A DNA stretch of 64,000 nucleotides, taken from the NCBI GenBank assembly GCA_037355855.1, contig CM074768.1:2108001-2172000 (forward strand). Direction: 5' to 3'. A program made the translations under genes and the position numbers. This stretch comes from Pseudo-nitzschia pungens. Lineage: Eukaryota; Bacillariophyta; Bacillariophyceae; Bacillariales; Bacillariaceae. Of the stretch, positions 10,981-24,100 are shown piece by piece; within the stretch, counting starts at the first letter, position 1; the number at the start of each line of letters is the position of its first letter. The notes under the pieces were generated by a model that was given only the letters and a program-made list of their open reading frames with translations, made no database searches and had not been told where the DNA came from.

Positions 10981-12105
10981 TCTTTCCTTCCGATAGAGAA
11001 CTAAGTCAGGAGAATTGGCTAGCTCAGAAAGCTGAAGATCCACGGCAACGGCAAGGACAGTCCTCGTGGAAAATTCACCGATATCGACGCTCCTGTCTTT
11101 GCAGTGACGAAAAACGACTTTCGGCAGCTCTACATCCAGGCCGTTCTTGAATTTTGTACCCCCCCCACTATTCCGAACACGACAGTGCCACTTCGGTCGT
11201 CAAGCTCCAAATATTGACGGAAAAAGAATTTTTTCTTTCCCCTCTGACTGTTGTATCCATTTCGCTCGTCCCGACACAACAACAACAACGTGCATCTATT
11301 ATTGCTGCTACGCCTCACAAGAACGCTGTTCCAAGAGACATCAGCTGATTACAGGTGCTCTCATACACCGAGATACAATCAAACTCACCAATCGGTGTAC
11401 CCATATCCAAGTTTTGCTGAATACGAAGCGGTACATTTTTGAGTCACAGAGTTTCGGAATTACGACGAAATCCCGACAACGGCATATCAATAACAACCCC
11501 AACCCAATTCCCAAACGTTTTGCATCCAGCCTTTCCAAAGCGACAAATATTTGCCTTGTACCACCAAGACATCCCAGACACGACAGTTTCATTCCGATTC
11601 CGATCCCAACACTTGACATATTGACGAAGCAAGAATTTTTCGTTCTTCGATCGTCTCCATTTTGCTCGTGCCGACACAACGGGCTTCTTTCTACCAGCGT
11701 TCCAGGAGAGAGTGACGCAGCAACACAGCAATACGCAGCTGATTCTGACGACGTAAGTTACTCATTAAATTGTCATCTACTCAAGCTAATCGATCCCTGT
11801 CTTCGTCTCATACAGACAAAGTATCGTCGCTGGCATCTCAGAACACTTTCTTTTGATACCCTTGCAAATCAGCACCTCTTTGATCCGCTCAAACTGTACT
11901 ATCTCTGTCACCCTCCTCTTGGATTGCCACGGTAATACTCCATCCAAATTTTTGTCCAACGGTTTTTCAATCTAGGGACGAAAGTGATACTGAAACGCAA
12001 CATCATAATTTACGTTTATTGTTGCAAAGATTTGTTACATCTCAAACGGAAACAATAGTCACCACCCTTTGGCAATAACTAACGTTCTATTTGACCGCAA
12101 GCAAT
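10981..12105 (+). other. Leader/5' region of LRR gene 1, related to retroelement leaders
   Basis: Contains the block GGCCGTTC...TTGACGGA(A/G)AAAGAATTTTT at about 11139-11230, a diverged second copy at about 11550-11640, and related sequence upstream of LRR gene 2 (minus strand, 63382-64000). The same block lies in the leaders of E1, E4 and E5 (for example about 43367-43458). A possible intron runs 11753-11815 (GTAAGT...ATACAG, 63 nt). In gene 2 the donor is kept but the acceptor AG is lost. The last ~28 nt before the ATG are nearly identical in both LRR genes. An open frame across 11147-11935 has no ATG start and no domain, so it is not called a gene. Probably 5' UTR/promoter. Confidence 0.55.
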
Positions 12106-15100
12106 ATGGCCGAGTTAGAATCTACTGGGAACGCAACCAAAACTGGAGTCAATACCACAATGGTGGCGACGAATGAATTCCCAAGATTTCATCACGATGT
12201 TGCGTGCATTCTCAAAGAATTGCTGGATGAAACCAATGATGAGGAATCCGTTCTCTGCAGTGCTCTCATTGAATCCGGATTTACCCAATGGGACTCCTTT
12301 ATTGAACTCACATCCGCCACCGTCAACACTCTTGCTTCGAGTGAAATTCCCACTTCCAAGGCACTGCATGGACAACTCTTGAAATTTGTGGCATTCAAAA
12401 AACATCTTGGAGATTCAGGCCAGAATTACAAGGATCCCAAGGCATACAGCAAAGAAGCTTTTGAAAATTTTCTTTTATCCTACGATGCAGTTTCACTGGT
12501 CAATTCTCATTCCATCTACGGTAGCACCAAAAACATCAATCAAGACAACAATGAATCTTCCTATGCAGGGCATCAGGTGGAGGCCCTAAACCTTGAAATT
12601 GATGCCATAAAGGAACCAACAGACTTGGAAAGGAGCAAGGCAAAGGAGATGGACGCACGCTCCAATGGGAATTCATTGGAATTATCAGAAGCTGATATAG
12701 AGAGTGGTTCTCCAAAACATTATGGCAAGGATTCAATCAATACTTTGGTTGGGGAAGATACTTTAGACGATGAATTGAACAAGAAAAGTAAAAGGGAAGG
12801 AAACACAAATGAAGGGGACAGAGATGGTGAATTGTTCTGTGTTGAGGATATTCCACATCCAGTCTATCCAAAAGACTCCTATTCTTTCTTGTCCCTCCAC
12901 GGGCCCATTGACCAACCACTTTTCTTTGGAATGGGAATTATGGTTTCCATCTTTCAAGTGTCGCTTGTTAGTATGATGTTACTAAGTGTTCTTCACCGAA
13001 ACTGGGGTACAAAGCACGATGACAATCCAGATGATGATGTGCTTGCGAGAATTGTTCCCGCCAATGCAGATCCAGTCGTACAAGCAACACAGTTCATAGC
13101 TATTTCAGCCTATGTCTTGTTTGCAGATGCATCTATGCTGGATATTACTACTGCAATTGAGAAATTCCCCAATTTCTCCAAAACCAACCATGATGACAAA
13201 GTTGGATGCATGGTATTTTCTTGCATGCTTCGTTTGTTTCAAGGTTTGTTGGCAATGCTTGCAGCTTTTCTACTAATTGTAACATCAGAAACTGCAGTTG
13301 AGATTGTCCTAAACTTCTCTGCAGTGGTGAGAGCCATATTATGTTTCCAATTGACACCAGATTGCAATCAGATTACAGATGTTGTCTCACACTACTTTCC
13401 TCTGTTCTCCATTTCCTGGACACTTGCTCTTCATTAACTTTCATTTGCCTTCTTGGAAAGAATTTCATAAGTAGCTTGGATAATGTGGCCTTTCAGTTGG
13501 CCTTGAGTGGGAAATATGGTAAAAAAGTTCAACACGAAGCAAAAAGAATCACCAAACTTCAACTCCCACCTTGCATGTCACAACGAAAGCATACTCGATT
13601 CCATTTCACTTTGGTATCTCTGGGTGCTATTTTTGTTGCATTCATGGGTCGAATTGTGTTTAACCAATCAGACCCAAATAAATGGCGTACTTATATTTTC
13701 AGGGTTGACTTCCAGACAACAGAACTCCAAGGTTTCAGTGGATGTTACAAACAGATGAATCAAAGCCAGTCATCAGGCTTGAAGCTACACAAGAGAGATG
13801 TCTATTTTCTGGAAGAAGCTGACAATGACACACCAAGGTTTCAGTACTGCATTGAGGATCGCCGTTGGACACTATCCTCAAATACTACTCATGCATGTCA
13901 GAAAGAGGCAAAGGCTGATGAACTTGCATTTTCATCCAAGATGGACACCTTTGACATATTGACTGCTTTTGATGAGGGATGGTACAGTGCTTCTGGCACG
14001 CCTATTGATGTGTCCGTATTCAAATGGCCAAAAAAGGAGGAGCAAATTTGCTACTCGATTGATGATGGAAAATGTGACAATAAATTGAACAACTTGACAT
14101 TGGGATATGATGGTGGAGATTGCTGCTCTGCAACATGCTCTCATTCTGTCTGTGGGATTGATGCCATCACTGAAGCTTTTGGTGTGTCAAACATCACTGG
14201 CAATGGCTTTCCCAACTGCACAGATCCAAGCATGGTTCCAATCACAATCCATCTTGGTAACCTTACAGAATCAAAAAAACATTGGAAGCATGAAGAAGGC
14301 AATCCAGTTGACAATCCTTATCTTATCCTTGAGTGTGAGGGAAAAATTGTTTTATCACTTGTCATCAATGAAAACATGACAAATGGTAATGAGACTGTTC
14401 ATGTCAGTGATCGTGCAAATTGCCTTATGACAGTGAAGAATCGAACTGACGTTACCAATACCATCTGGTATTTTGACTATTCCATTTACATCGAAGGCAG
14501 CAGCAGCAGTGTTCCAAATAATTGGAAGATCTTTGAGGGCAACAGTGGTGACAAAGGAAGTGTGTCATTCTTGACCATTCCTGCCTGCATGATGGAGAAG
14601 CTTTCTGTGGCTACTGATGTATTTGAATTGTACAATGATTTTCATGCAAAGCAAGCTCTGTACTGGATTGTTGAAGATGACTCAGGGAATTCAGACTGTA
14701 GTGACGAATATTTCAATGAGAGATTTGGACTGAGTCTATTGAACTATAGTGCCCCAGTAAAAGGTGGGGGAAGATCATGGATCAATTCCAATCCAACATG
14801 TCTCTGGTCTGCAATAGTTTGCACAGATTTAGCTCCAAAAGAACTGGATTTGAGCCAATTGGGACTTTCTGGTACAATTCCAAAATATACTATGTTGCTA
14901 CGATCATTTTCCCAATTGTCTTTAGGTGAGTTGAGATCCATAGCATACTTTTTTGAAAAATGGTCATGTCAATGTAATGGAGCTCATTGGTAATCTATTT
15001 ATATTATTCAGATCGCAATGAATTGACTGCAAGCATTCCTTCTGAGATTGGGTTTCTGAGAAATTTGACATCTCTTTCTTTGTGTGAGTGGGGATGTTGC

Positions 15101-18100
15101 AGTGATTGTGGATGGTGTGAAAGATTGGAGGTTTTGTCAGTGTTTGTGTGTATGTGTGTATTGATTTGTTGATGAAATTATTATTTGGTGTATTGAATAT
15201 TTGTTTTCATGTTGTGTATTGGTATTTGTTTGCAGATTGGAATAAATTGACTGGAAGCATTCCTTCTGAGATTGGCTGGTTGACAGGCTTGGAATATCTT
15301 GATTTGTGTGAGTGCGGATGTTGTAGTGGTTGTTAATGGTGTGAACAAAGATTGGGGGTTGGTCAATGTTTCTGTTTTTGTGTCAATGGATTTGTTGATG
15401 ACATAATTAATGTGTGTGTTGAATGTTTGTTTCGTGTTGTGTATTGGTGTGTGTGTTTGCAGATTACAATCAATTGACTGGAAGCATTCCTTCTGAGATT
15501 GGGTCGTTGACAGGCGCGATACGTCTTGATTTGAGTGAGTGCGGATGTTGTAGTGGTTGTTAATGGTGTGAACAAAGATTGGGGGTTGGTCAATGTTTCT
15601 GTTTTTGTGTCAATGGATTTGTTGATGATATAATTAATGTGTGTGTTGAATGTTTGTTTCGTGTTGTGTATTGGTGTGTGTGTTTGCAGATGAGAATAAA
15701 TTGACTGGAAGCATTCCTTCTGAGATTGGGTTGTTGACAGGCTTGACAGATCTCTATTTGGGTGAGTGCAGATGTTGTAGTGGTTGTTAATGGTGTGAAC
15801 AAAGATTGGGTTTTTGTGAATGCTTTTGGGTTTTTGTGTCAATTGATTTGTTGATGATACAATTAATGTGTGTGTTGAATGTTTGTTTCGTGTTGTGTAT
15901 TGGTGTGTGTGTTTGCAGATGAGAATCAACTGACTGGAAGCATTCCTTCTGAGATTGGGTCGTTGACAGGCTTGAAATATCTTGATTTGGGTGAGTGCGG
16001 ATGTTGTAGTGGTTGTTATTGGTGTGAACAAAGACTGGGGGTTGGTCAACGTTTCTGTTTTTGTGTCAATCGATTTGTTGATGATATAATTAATGTGTGT
16101 GTTGAATGTTTGTTTCGTGTTGTGTATTGGTGTGTGTGTTTGCAGATGAGAATAAATTGACTGGAAGCATTCCTTCTGAGATTGGGTTGTTGACAGGCTT
16201 GACAGATCTCTATTTGGGTGAGTGCAGATGTTGTAGTGGTTGTTAATGGTGTGAACAAAGATTGGGTTTTTGTGAATGCTTTGGGTTTTTTGTGTCAATG
16301 GATTTGTTGATGATATAATTAATGTGTGTGTTGAATGTTTGTTTCGTGTTGTGTATTGGTGTGTGTGTTTGCAGATTGGAATCAATTGACTGGAAGCATT
16401 CCTTCTGAGATTGGGTTGTTGACAGGCTTGACAGATCTCTATTTGAGTGAGTGCGGATGTTGTAGTGGTTGTTAATGGTGTGAACAAAGATTGGGTTTTG
16501 TGAATGCTTTTGGGTTTTTTGTGTCAATGGATTTGTTGATGATATAATTAATGTGTGTGTTGAATGTTTGTTTCGTGTTGTGTATTGGTGTGTGTGTTTG
16601 CAGATTACAATCAATTGACTGGAAGCATTCCTTCTGAGATTGGGTTGTTGACAGAATTGACATATCTTGGTTTGAGTGAGTGCTGGTGTTGTAGTGGTTG
16701 TTAATGGTGTGAACAAAGATTGGGTTTTGTGAATGCTTTGGGTTTTTTGTGTCAATGGATTTGTTGATGATATAATTAATGTGCGTGTTGAATGTTTGTT
16801 TCGTGTTGTGTATTGGTGTGTGTGTTTGCAGATTGGAATAAATTGACTGGAAGCATTCCTTCTGAGATTGGCTGGTTGACAGGCTTGGAATATCTTGATT
16901 TGGGTGAGTGCGGATGTTGTAGTGGTTGTTTATGGTGTGAACAAAGATTGGGGGTTGGTCAATGTTTCTGTTTTTGTGTCAATGGATTTAATGATGATAT
17001 AATTAATGTGTGTGTTGAATGTTTGTTTCGTGTTGTGTATTGGTGTGTGTGTTTGCAGATTGGAATAAATTGACTGGAAGCATTCCTTCTGAGATTGGGT
17101 TGTTGACAGAATTGACATATCTTGGTTTGAGTGAGTGCTGGTGTTGTAGTGGTTGTTAATGGTGTGAACAAAGATTGGGTTTTGTGAATGCTTTGGGTTT
17201 TTTGTGTCAATGGATTTGTTGATGATATAATTAATGTGCGTGTTGAATGTTTGTTTCGTGTTGTGTATTGGTGTGTGTGTTTGCAGCCATGAATCAATTG
17301 ACTGGAAGCATTCCTATTAAATTGTAGCCGTGACACGATTCATGACTGAACACAGTCCAGTCCCACACTGCCCTCGTGCATCGTGTTTGAAATAGTTTTC
17401 TACAGGGTTCCCAGTACTGCTTGTACACTGACAGCAAAACCACTCACAGTACACATCGTACACGAAAAACAAGCAGCAAACACAACAAGACAGCAACGTC
17501 GATTCCTCGACAAGGTTGCTGTCCTCACATCTTTAGTTTAACTCCGATTTGAATACCTTGATACTTACATCCTGCTCTTTGAGCAGCTCCCTGTAGAACT
17601 ACAAGCCTAAGGTCTAACTGACTGAGCCCACAGGTAGTTAGAATAGACCTGGTCGATTCGTTCGATCGTAGTGGTAAATCCGAGACTATCGATAGAACAG
17701 ACCGGCACCTCAACCGGTTTGCATGCCTTTGCTCTTGCTGTATCTCCAAGCTTGCCTTAGGACCTATCAGCTTAAACCCAGTTTCAGCTACATTTTCACA
17801 GATTAACAGTCGCAAGCTTATTTAAGCTTGCAAAGCTGGAGATCTACAAGCCACACAAGATAACAAGGAATAACAACGACGACGACGCGACGAAGGACGA
17901 AATCGACGCTGCTCTCAGTCTTAATTCTACACTGGAACACCAAGCTCCTTGTTGCAAGGCCGTTCCAGGTATTATTATTCTCCCTGTTATCGTGGATAAT
18001 ACAGTACAAACGGCGTCTCCAAATTCCAAGAATTGACGGAGAAAGAATTTTTTCAAAATTCTGCTGCTGCTGCACTTATTTCTCCTGTCACGACGAGACC

Positions 18101-21100
18101 CAAGTCCAACATATAACCTCCCACTGATAGATCTGTATTCTCCGAATACAGCTGTATCTTCCTTTGTATCCACCAGGCAAATATACCCTGTTCCTTGCCG
18201 GATACACCTCCTCGGATTTATCCACACACACCACACGAACGTTGTTTTCGAACAACAACAACAACGGCGTTTTCGAACGACAACAACAACAACAGCGGCG
18301 TTTTCGAACGACAACAACGGCGACGGCGCTTTCGAACGACAAAGCGCTCAGCAATATTTCACCTCCAGCGCTCTGCAACTGCTGTTTTAACGGTGTTTTC
18401 GAACGACAACGGCGTTTTCGAACGGCGTTTTCGAACAACAGCGGCGTTTTCGAACAACAACGGCGTTTTCGAACGACAACAACGTTCCTCAACTGTATTC
18501 CTCCAGGCATATTATCTTCCTATTCTTGGATCTTATTCTATCCTTGGATCTTATCCTACTTCTGGATACTGGATCCTATACCATCGAATTTCGGATATTC
18601 TATGCCATACCAAACCCGACAACGAGCTCCATTTCCTAATACCAACGAAGACACCTACCGTACCTTCCAATCTATTCAAACTGCAGCTCGCACTCGATTC
18701 AACACGAACACGATGTCCGATGATCATGCAAGCACGAACACCAACGAGGCAAATGATACATCCACCGATGACGGTGATTTCTTCCCCTCATTTGACCCTC
18801 AAGTCACACGCATCCTCCAGACATTTTTGCGCCGTGAAAAAGAAGACCGTGATATCATCTGTGATGCCCTTCGGTTCGTTAACTGTACCACCTGGACCGA
18901 ATTTCGATTCCTCTCCTACGACCTCATCTCTTGCCTCGACTATGACCTTCATGGACGCCGTGTCCCCCTTCTCCCCTGTCATGTCTATTGCCTCAATACC
19001 CTTGCTGCGTACATGATCCACCTTAATGACACCATCGGTCCACGGGCTTCCCAGGATATCACCAATTATGACGCCACCGCCTTTCGTCAATTCCGAACGA
19101 CATACCGGCCAGTCCCTGCTCGACATCACGTATCTGCCACTACACCAATCCTGACCCGTCCTCCAATTCGCGTAAAGGGTTCTCCATTTCGAACCACGGT
19201 CCCTGCACCTGCTTCTGCTCCTACACCAATCCTGGCCCGTACCCCAATTCGTGCACCTGCCTCAGCAACTGCTTCTGCCCGAGCTACGGTAACTGCACCT
19301 GTAACTGCGCCGATCCTGGTTCTGGACCCTCCCGCCCCGGTCCTCGAACTTCCTGCCTACGCACCGGCAACTGTACCGGCCCCCAGTGCACTTGCTTCTT
19401 CAACTGCACCGGCACGTCCTCCGGCCCGTGCGCCTGCTTCTGCAACTGCATCGACACCTGGCCTGGACGCTCTTGTCACTGCACCTGCACCTGCTTCCGC
19501 TACTACACCAACACCTGCACCGGCAGCTCTTGCAACTGCCACCACCACTGCACCGCCCCCTCCAATGGCAGGCCCGGTCATTCTTCCAGCACCAACATCC
19601 AAAACCACTCCTCCGTTGCTGCTTCCTGTTCCAATCCGGGCACCTGTATCACTCCTCCCTGCTTCCATCCCGGCTCTCGAGTCTTCCAATACACTTCCTG
19701 CCTCTGCACTCCTGTCTGATCTGTCTTCTCTGCTCCCTTTTGGTTTGGCTGCTGGGATGCCCTCTGCATGGCATACCATTACCCTACGACATTGTGATGC
19801 CATCCTCATGCAGTTGTACCACCTTTTCGATCACCCTTCTTGCTTGATTTCATCCCCGTTCTTTCCCCTTCAGTTATCTGGGGCGACGTCATGAGATAAC
19901 TTTGCTGAAGAACTGCTGGATACACTACACCCCTTGCTTGTCCTTGCCTGTTACCACGGGGCGTACATCAACTCCCTTACAGCACAACTGGCACACGGGG
20001 CGTACATCAACTCACTTACAGCACAACTGCCCACTTCTTGTTAAGTTGGGGCGTACATCGATCCATGCCATCGAGAACGCTCCACATGATTGCTCCGACG
20101 ATTGATTGCTCCGACTACTCCATGCGGTCGATGATCCATGCGAACTATTATTGCTCACCCATCGCCACGATAGCTACGCTTAATACAATCCAAGCTCAAT
20201 ACAATCGACAGATCAATTGAAACGATAAGCGCCACCACATCCCATTGGAAACGCTCAATCCCTTGCTCAAGCTCCCTACGATTGACGATCCATCCGATTG
20301 ATTCACGCTGCACCGTACTCCAATACCAACCAACCGATTTATCATTATAATTGCACCATGACGATCACCAATATCATTGCTCCTGTCAATGATCGATACG
20401 ACTACCGCTTGATACAATCCATTTTGTCCCGCTCTGATTGTTTGCTTTACTGCTCTTCCCCATTCAGTTATCTGGGGCGATTCAAGAAGATAACCTCGCC
20501 GAAGAACAACAGCAACATTGCTTTCATAACAGAGCAACCTTGTACCAAAATATCCAATACCCTCAATAACAAGTATGCATCTATTCCCTGACAAAGCAAG
20601 TTCCACCGCAACTGCATTGATTGATCAATCCTACAACCAAGATCAATACGATCCAAGATCAATACGATCCAAGATCAATACGATCCAAGATCAATACGAT
20701 CCAAGATCCATACGATAGCTCAATACGATCAAACATCAATACGATCGAACATCAATACGATCGATTGTTTGATCCGATAGCTCATTCCAACTGAAGCTCA
20801 AGCCCGAAGATCAATACGGTCAATTGCTACAATAGCTCAATACGTCCGATACTAGCTTGATATGATCAACGCTCTATACGATCGATTGCTACAATGGCTC
20901 AGTACGATTCATTGCTCAGATCGATTGCTCTGATAGCTCCGACAGAACGCTCAATCCGATCGACTGCTCCAAAAGCTCAATACAATCAAACATCGGTACG
21001 ATCGAACCTCAGATTGCTGACCATCGATCAGATTACTCATGAATTGCTACGATAGCTCAATACGATCGATCGCTATGATAACTCAATACGATCGAAGCTC

Positions 21101-24100
21101 AATATGATTGATCGCTGATCACTTGCTCCGATAGATCCATACGATCGACATGATTGAAGATCAATACGACCAACGCTCTGATTCAAATCAATGAGTTGAT
21201 CCATACGATTGAACACTTCATCCAACGAACACCAATCCAGCCACATGTTTGTGTGTCACAGTCACCATGTCCATGAATTCAGAGCAAGCCTTCTTGCTCC
21301 TGCAATCATGGATGGGGCAATCATGGATGGGGCGTATTAAATTGTAACCATGACACCTTTCATCCCTGGACCCAATCCAGTTCACAACATGGGGCGCAAC
21401 TTCAAGCTCTTTGTTATCGCACATCCTAGACACATTCCAACACCAAACATGGGGCGCATCTTCAAGATGACATTACCCAACAACGTGGGGCGCACCTTCA
21501 AGCTCTGTGCATTACTCATCCACACAGGGCGCTTGTTCTCTGCACTTTTGCCCATCTTTCCTTCAACATGGGGCGCATTTTCCTATGCGCTATTGCCCAT
21601 CCTTCACCAAACATGGGGCGCAATCTTTGCGCTATTGCCCATCCTTTCATTCAACATGGGGCGCAATCTCTGCGCTATTGCCCATCTCCTCTCTCAACAT
21701 GGGGCGCAATCTCTGCGCCATTGCCCATCCTTTCATTTATTTCATCCCTATGTGTGTCACAGCTCCAACATGTCCATGACAAGGAAGGAAGATTCTCTTG
21801 CTTCCCTGATCATAGATGGGGCGTATTAAATTGTAGCCGTGACACGATTCATGACTGAACACAGTCCAGTCCCACACTGCCCTCGTGCATCGTGTTTGAA
21901 ATAGTTTTCTACAGGGTTCCCAGTACTGCTTGTACACTGACAGCAAAACCACTCACAGTACACATCGTACACGAAAAACAAGCAGCAAACACAACAAGAC
22001 AGCAACGTCGATTCCTCGACAAGGTTGCTGTCCTCACATCTTTAGTTTAACTCCGATTTGAATACCTTGATACTTACATCCTGCTCTTTGAGCAGCTCCC
22101 TGTAGAACTACAAGCCTAAGGTCTAACTGACTGAGCCCACAGGTAGTTAGAATAGACCTGGTCGATTCGTTCGATCGTAGTGGTAAATCCGAGACTATCG
22201 ATAGAACAGACCGGCACCTCAACCGGTTTGCATGCCTTTGCTCTTGCTGTATCTCCAAGCTTGCCTTAGGACCTATCAGCTTAAACCCAGTTTCAGCTAC
22301 ATTTTCACAATTCCTTTTGAGATTGGGTTGTTGACAGGCTTGAAATATCTTGATTTGGGTGAGTGCGGATGTTGTAGTGGTTGTTAATGGTGTTAACAAA
22401 GATTGGGTGTTGGTCAATGTTTCTGTTTTTGTGTCAATGGATTTGTTGATGATATAATTAATGTGCGTGTTGAATGTTTGTTTCGTGTTGTGTATTGGTG
22501 TGTGTGTTTGCAGATTGGAATAAATTGACTGGAAGCATTCCTTCTGAGATTGGCTGGTTGACAGGCTTGGAATATCTTGATTTGGGTGAGTGCGGATGTT
22601 GTAGTGGTTGTTAATGGTGTGAACAAAGATTGGGGGTTGGTCAATGTTTCTGTTTTTGTGTCAATGGATTTAATGATGATATAATTAATGTGTGTGTTGA
22701 ATGTTTGTTTCGTGTTGTGTATTGGTGTGTGTGTTTGCAGATTGGAATAAATTGACTGGAAGCATTCCTTCTGAGATTGGGTTGTTGACAGAATTGACAT
22801 ATCTTGGTTTGAGTGAGTGCTGGTGTTGTAGTGGTTGTTAATGGTGTGAACAAAGATTGGGTTTTGTGAATGCTTTGGGTTTTTTGTGTCAATGGATTTG
22901 TTGATGATATAATTAATGTGCGTGTTGAATGTTTGTTTCGTGTTGTGTATTGGTGTGTGTGTTTGCAGATGAGAATGAATTGACTGGAAGCATTCCTTCT
23001 GAGATTGGGTTGTTGACAGGCTTGACATATCTTAATTTGAGTGAGTGCGGATGTTGTAGTGGTTGTTAATGGTGTGAACAAAGATTGGGGGTTGGTCAAT
23101 GTTTCTGTTTTTGTGTCAATGGATTTGTTGATGATATAATTAATGTGTGTGTTGAATGTTTGTTTCGTGTTGTGTATTGGTGTGTGTGTTTGCAGATTAC
23201 AATCAATTGACTGGAAGCATTCCTTCTGAGATTGGGTTGTTGACAGGCTTGACAGATCTCTATTTGGGTGAGTGCAGATGTTGTAGTGGTTGTTAATGGT
23301 GTGAACAAAGATTGGGTTTTTGTGAATGCTTTTGGGTTTTTGTGTCAATTGATTTGTTGATGATACAATTAATGTGTGTGTTGAATGTTTGTTTCGTGTT
23401 GTGTATTGGTGTGTGTGTTTGCAGATGAGAATCAATTGACTGGAAGCATTCCTTCTGAGATTGGGTCGTTGACAGGCTTGAAATATCTTGATTTGGGTGA
23501 GTGCGGATGTTGTAGTGGTTGTTATTGGTGTGAACAAAGACTGGGGGTTGGTCAACGTTTCTGTTTTTGTGTCAATGGATTTGTTGATGATATAATTAAT
23601 GTGTGTGTTGAATGTTTGTTTCGTGTTGTGTATTGGTGTGTGTGTTTGCAGCCATGAATCAATTGACTGGAAGCATTCCTTTTGAGATTGGGTTGTTGAC
23701 AGGCTTGACATATCTTAATTTGAGTGAGTTTGGATGTTGTAGTGGTTGTTAATGGTGTGAACAAAGATTGGGTTTTTGTGAATGCTTTGGGTTTTTGTGT
23801 CAATTGATTTGTTGATGATACAATTAATGTGTGTGTTGAATGTTTGTTTCGTGTTGTGTATTGGTGTGTGTGTTTGCAGATGAGAATCAATTGACTGGAA
23901 GCATTCCTTCTGAGATTGGGTCGTTGACAGGCTTGGAATATCTTGATTTGAGTGAGTGCGGATGTTGTAGTGGTTGTTGATGGTGTGAAAGATTTGGTTT
24001 TTGTGAATGCTTTTGGGTTTTTGTGTCAATTGATTTGTTGATGATACAATTAATGTGTGTGTTGAATGTTTGTTTCGTGTTGTGTATTGGTGTGTGTGTT

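Larger units (their letters stand above)
17310..22314 (+). mobile_element. E1: non-autonomous LTR retroelement, 4,995 bp, TSD ATTCC
   Basis: The element spans 17315-22309 with 486-bp LTRs at both ends, flanked by ATTCC at 17310-17314 and 22310-22314. It interrupts an LRR exon of gene 1 after the codons for GSI. LTR termini are 5'-TATTAAAT...TTTTCACA-3', so the usual TG is TA in both copies. Internal order: primer-binding site, palindrome, leader with TTCGAA minisatellite, gag-N/Pro-Ala ORF, GATC-rich degenerate repeats, an ATGGGGCGC array, polypurine tract, 3' LTR. There is no protease, integrase or reverse transcriptase. It shares its LTR, PBS, leader and N-domain with E4/E5, so it is probably mobilised in trans by that family. 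Confidence 0.92.

Noticed and set aside
11147..11935. 262-codon open frame upstream of LRR gene 1
   Set aside because: It opens with TTG, has no domain, crosses a probable intron, and is not kept as one frame in the paralogous region of gene 2.
12091..12105. Upstream start (MTASNM) for LRR gene 1
   Set aside because: The first codon is TTG; the first ATG in frame is at 12106 and is matched in gene 2 at 54508.
15363..16755. Long minus-strand open frames across the LRR array (up to 374 aa)
   Set aside because: They are antisense shadows of the repeated exon-intron unit, with no domain and a repeat-derived sequence.
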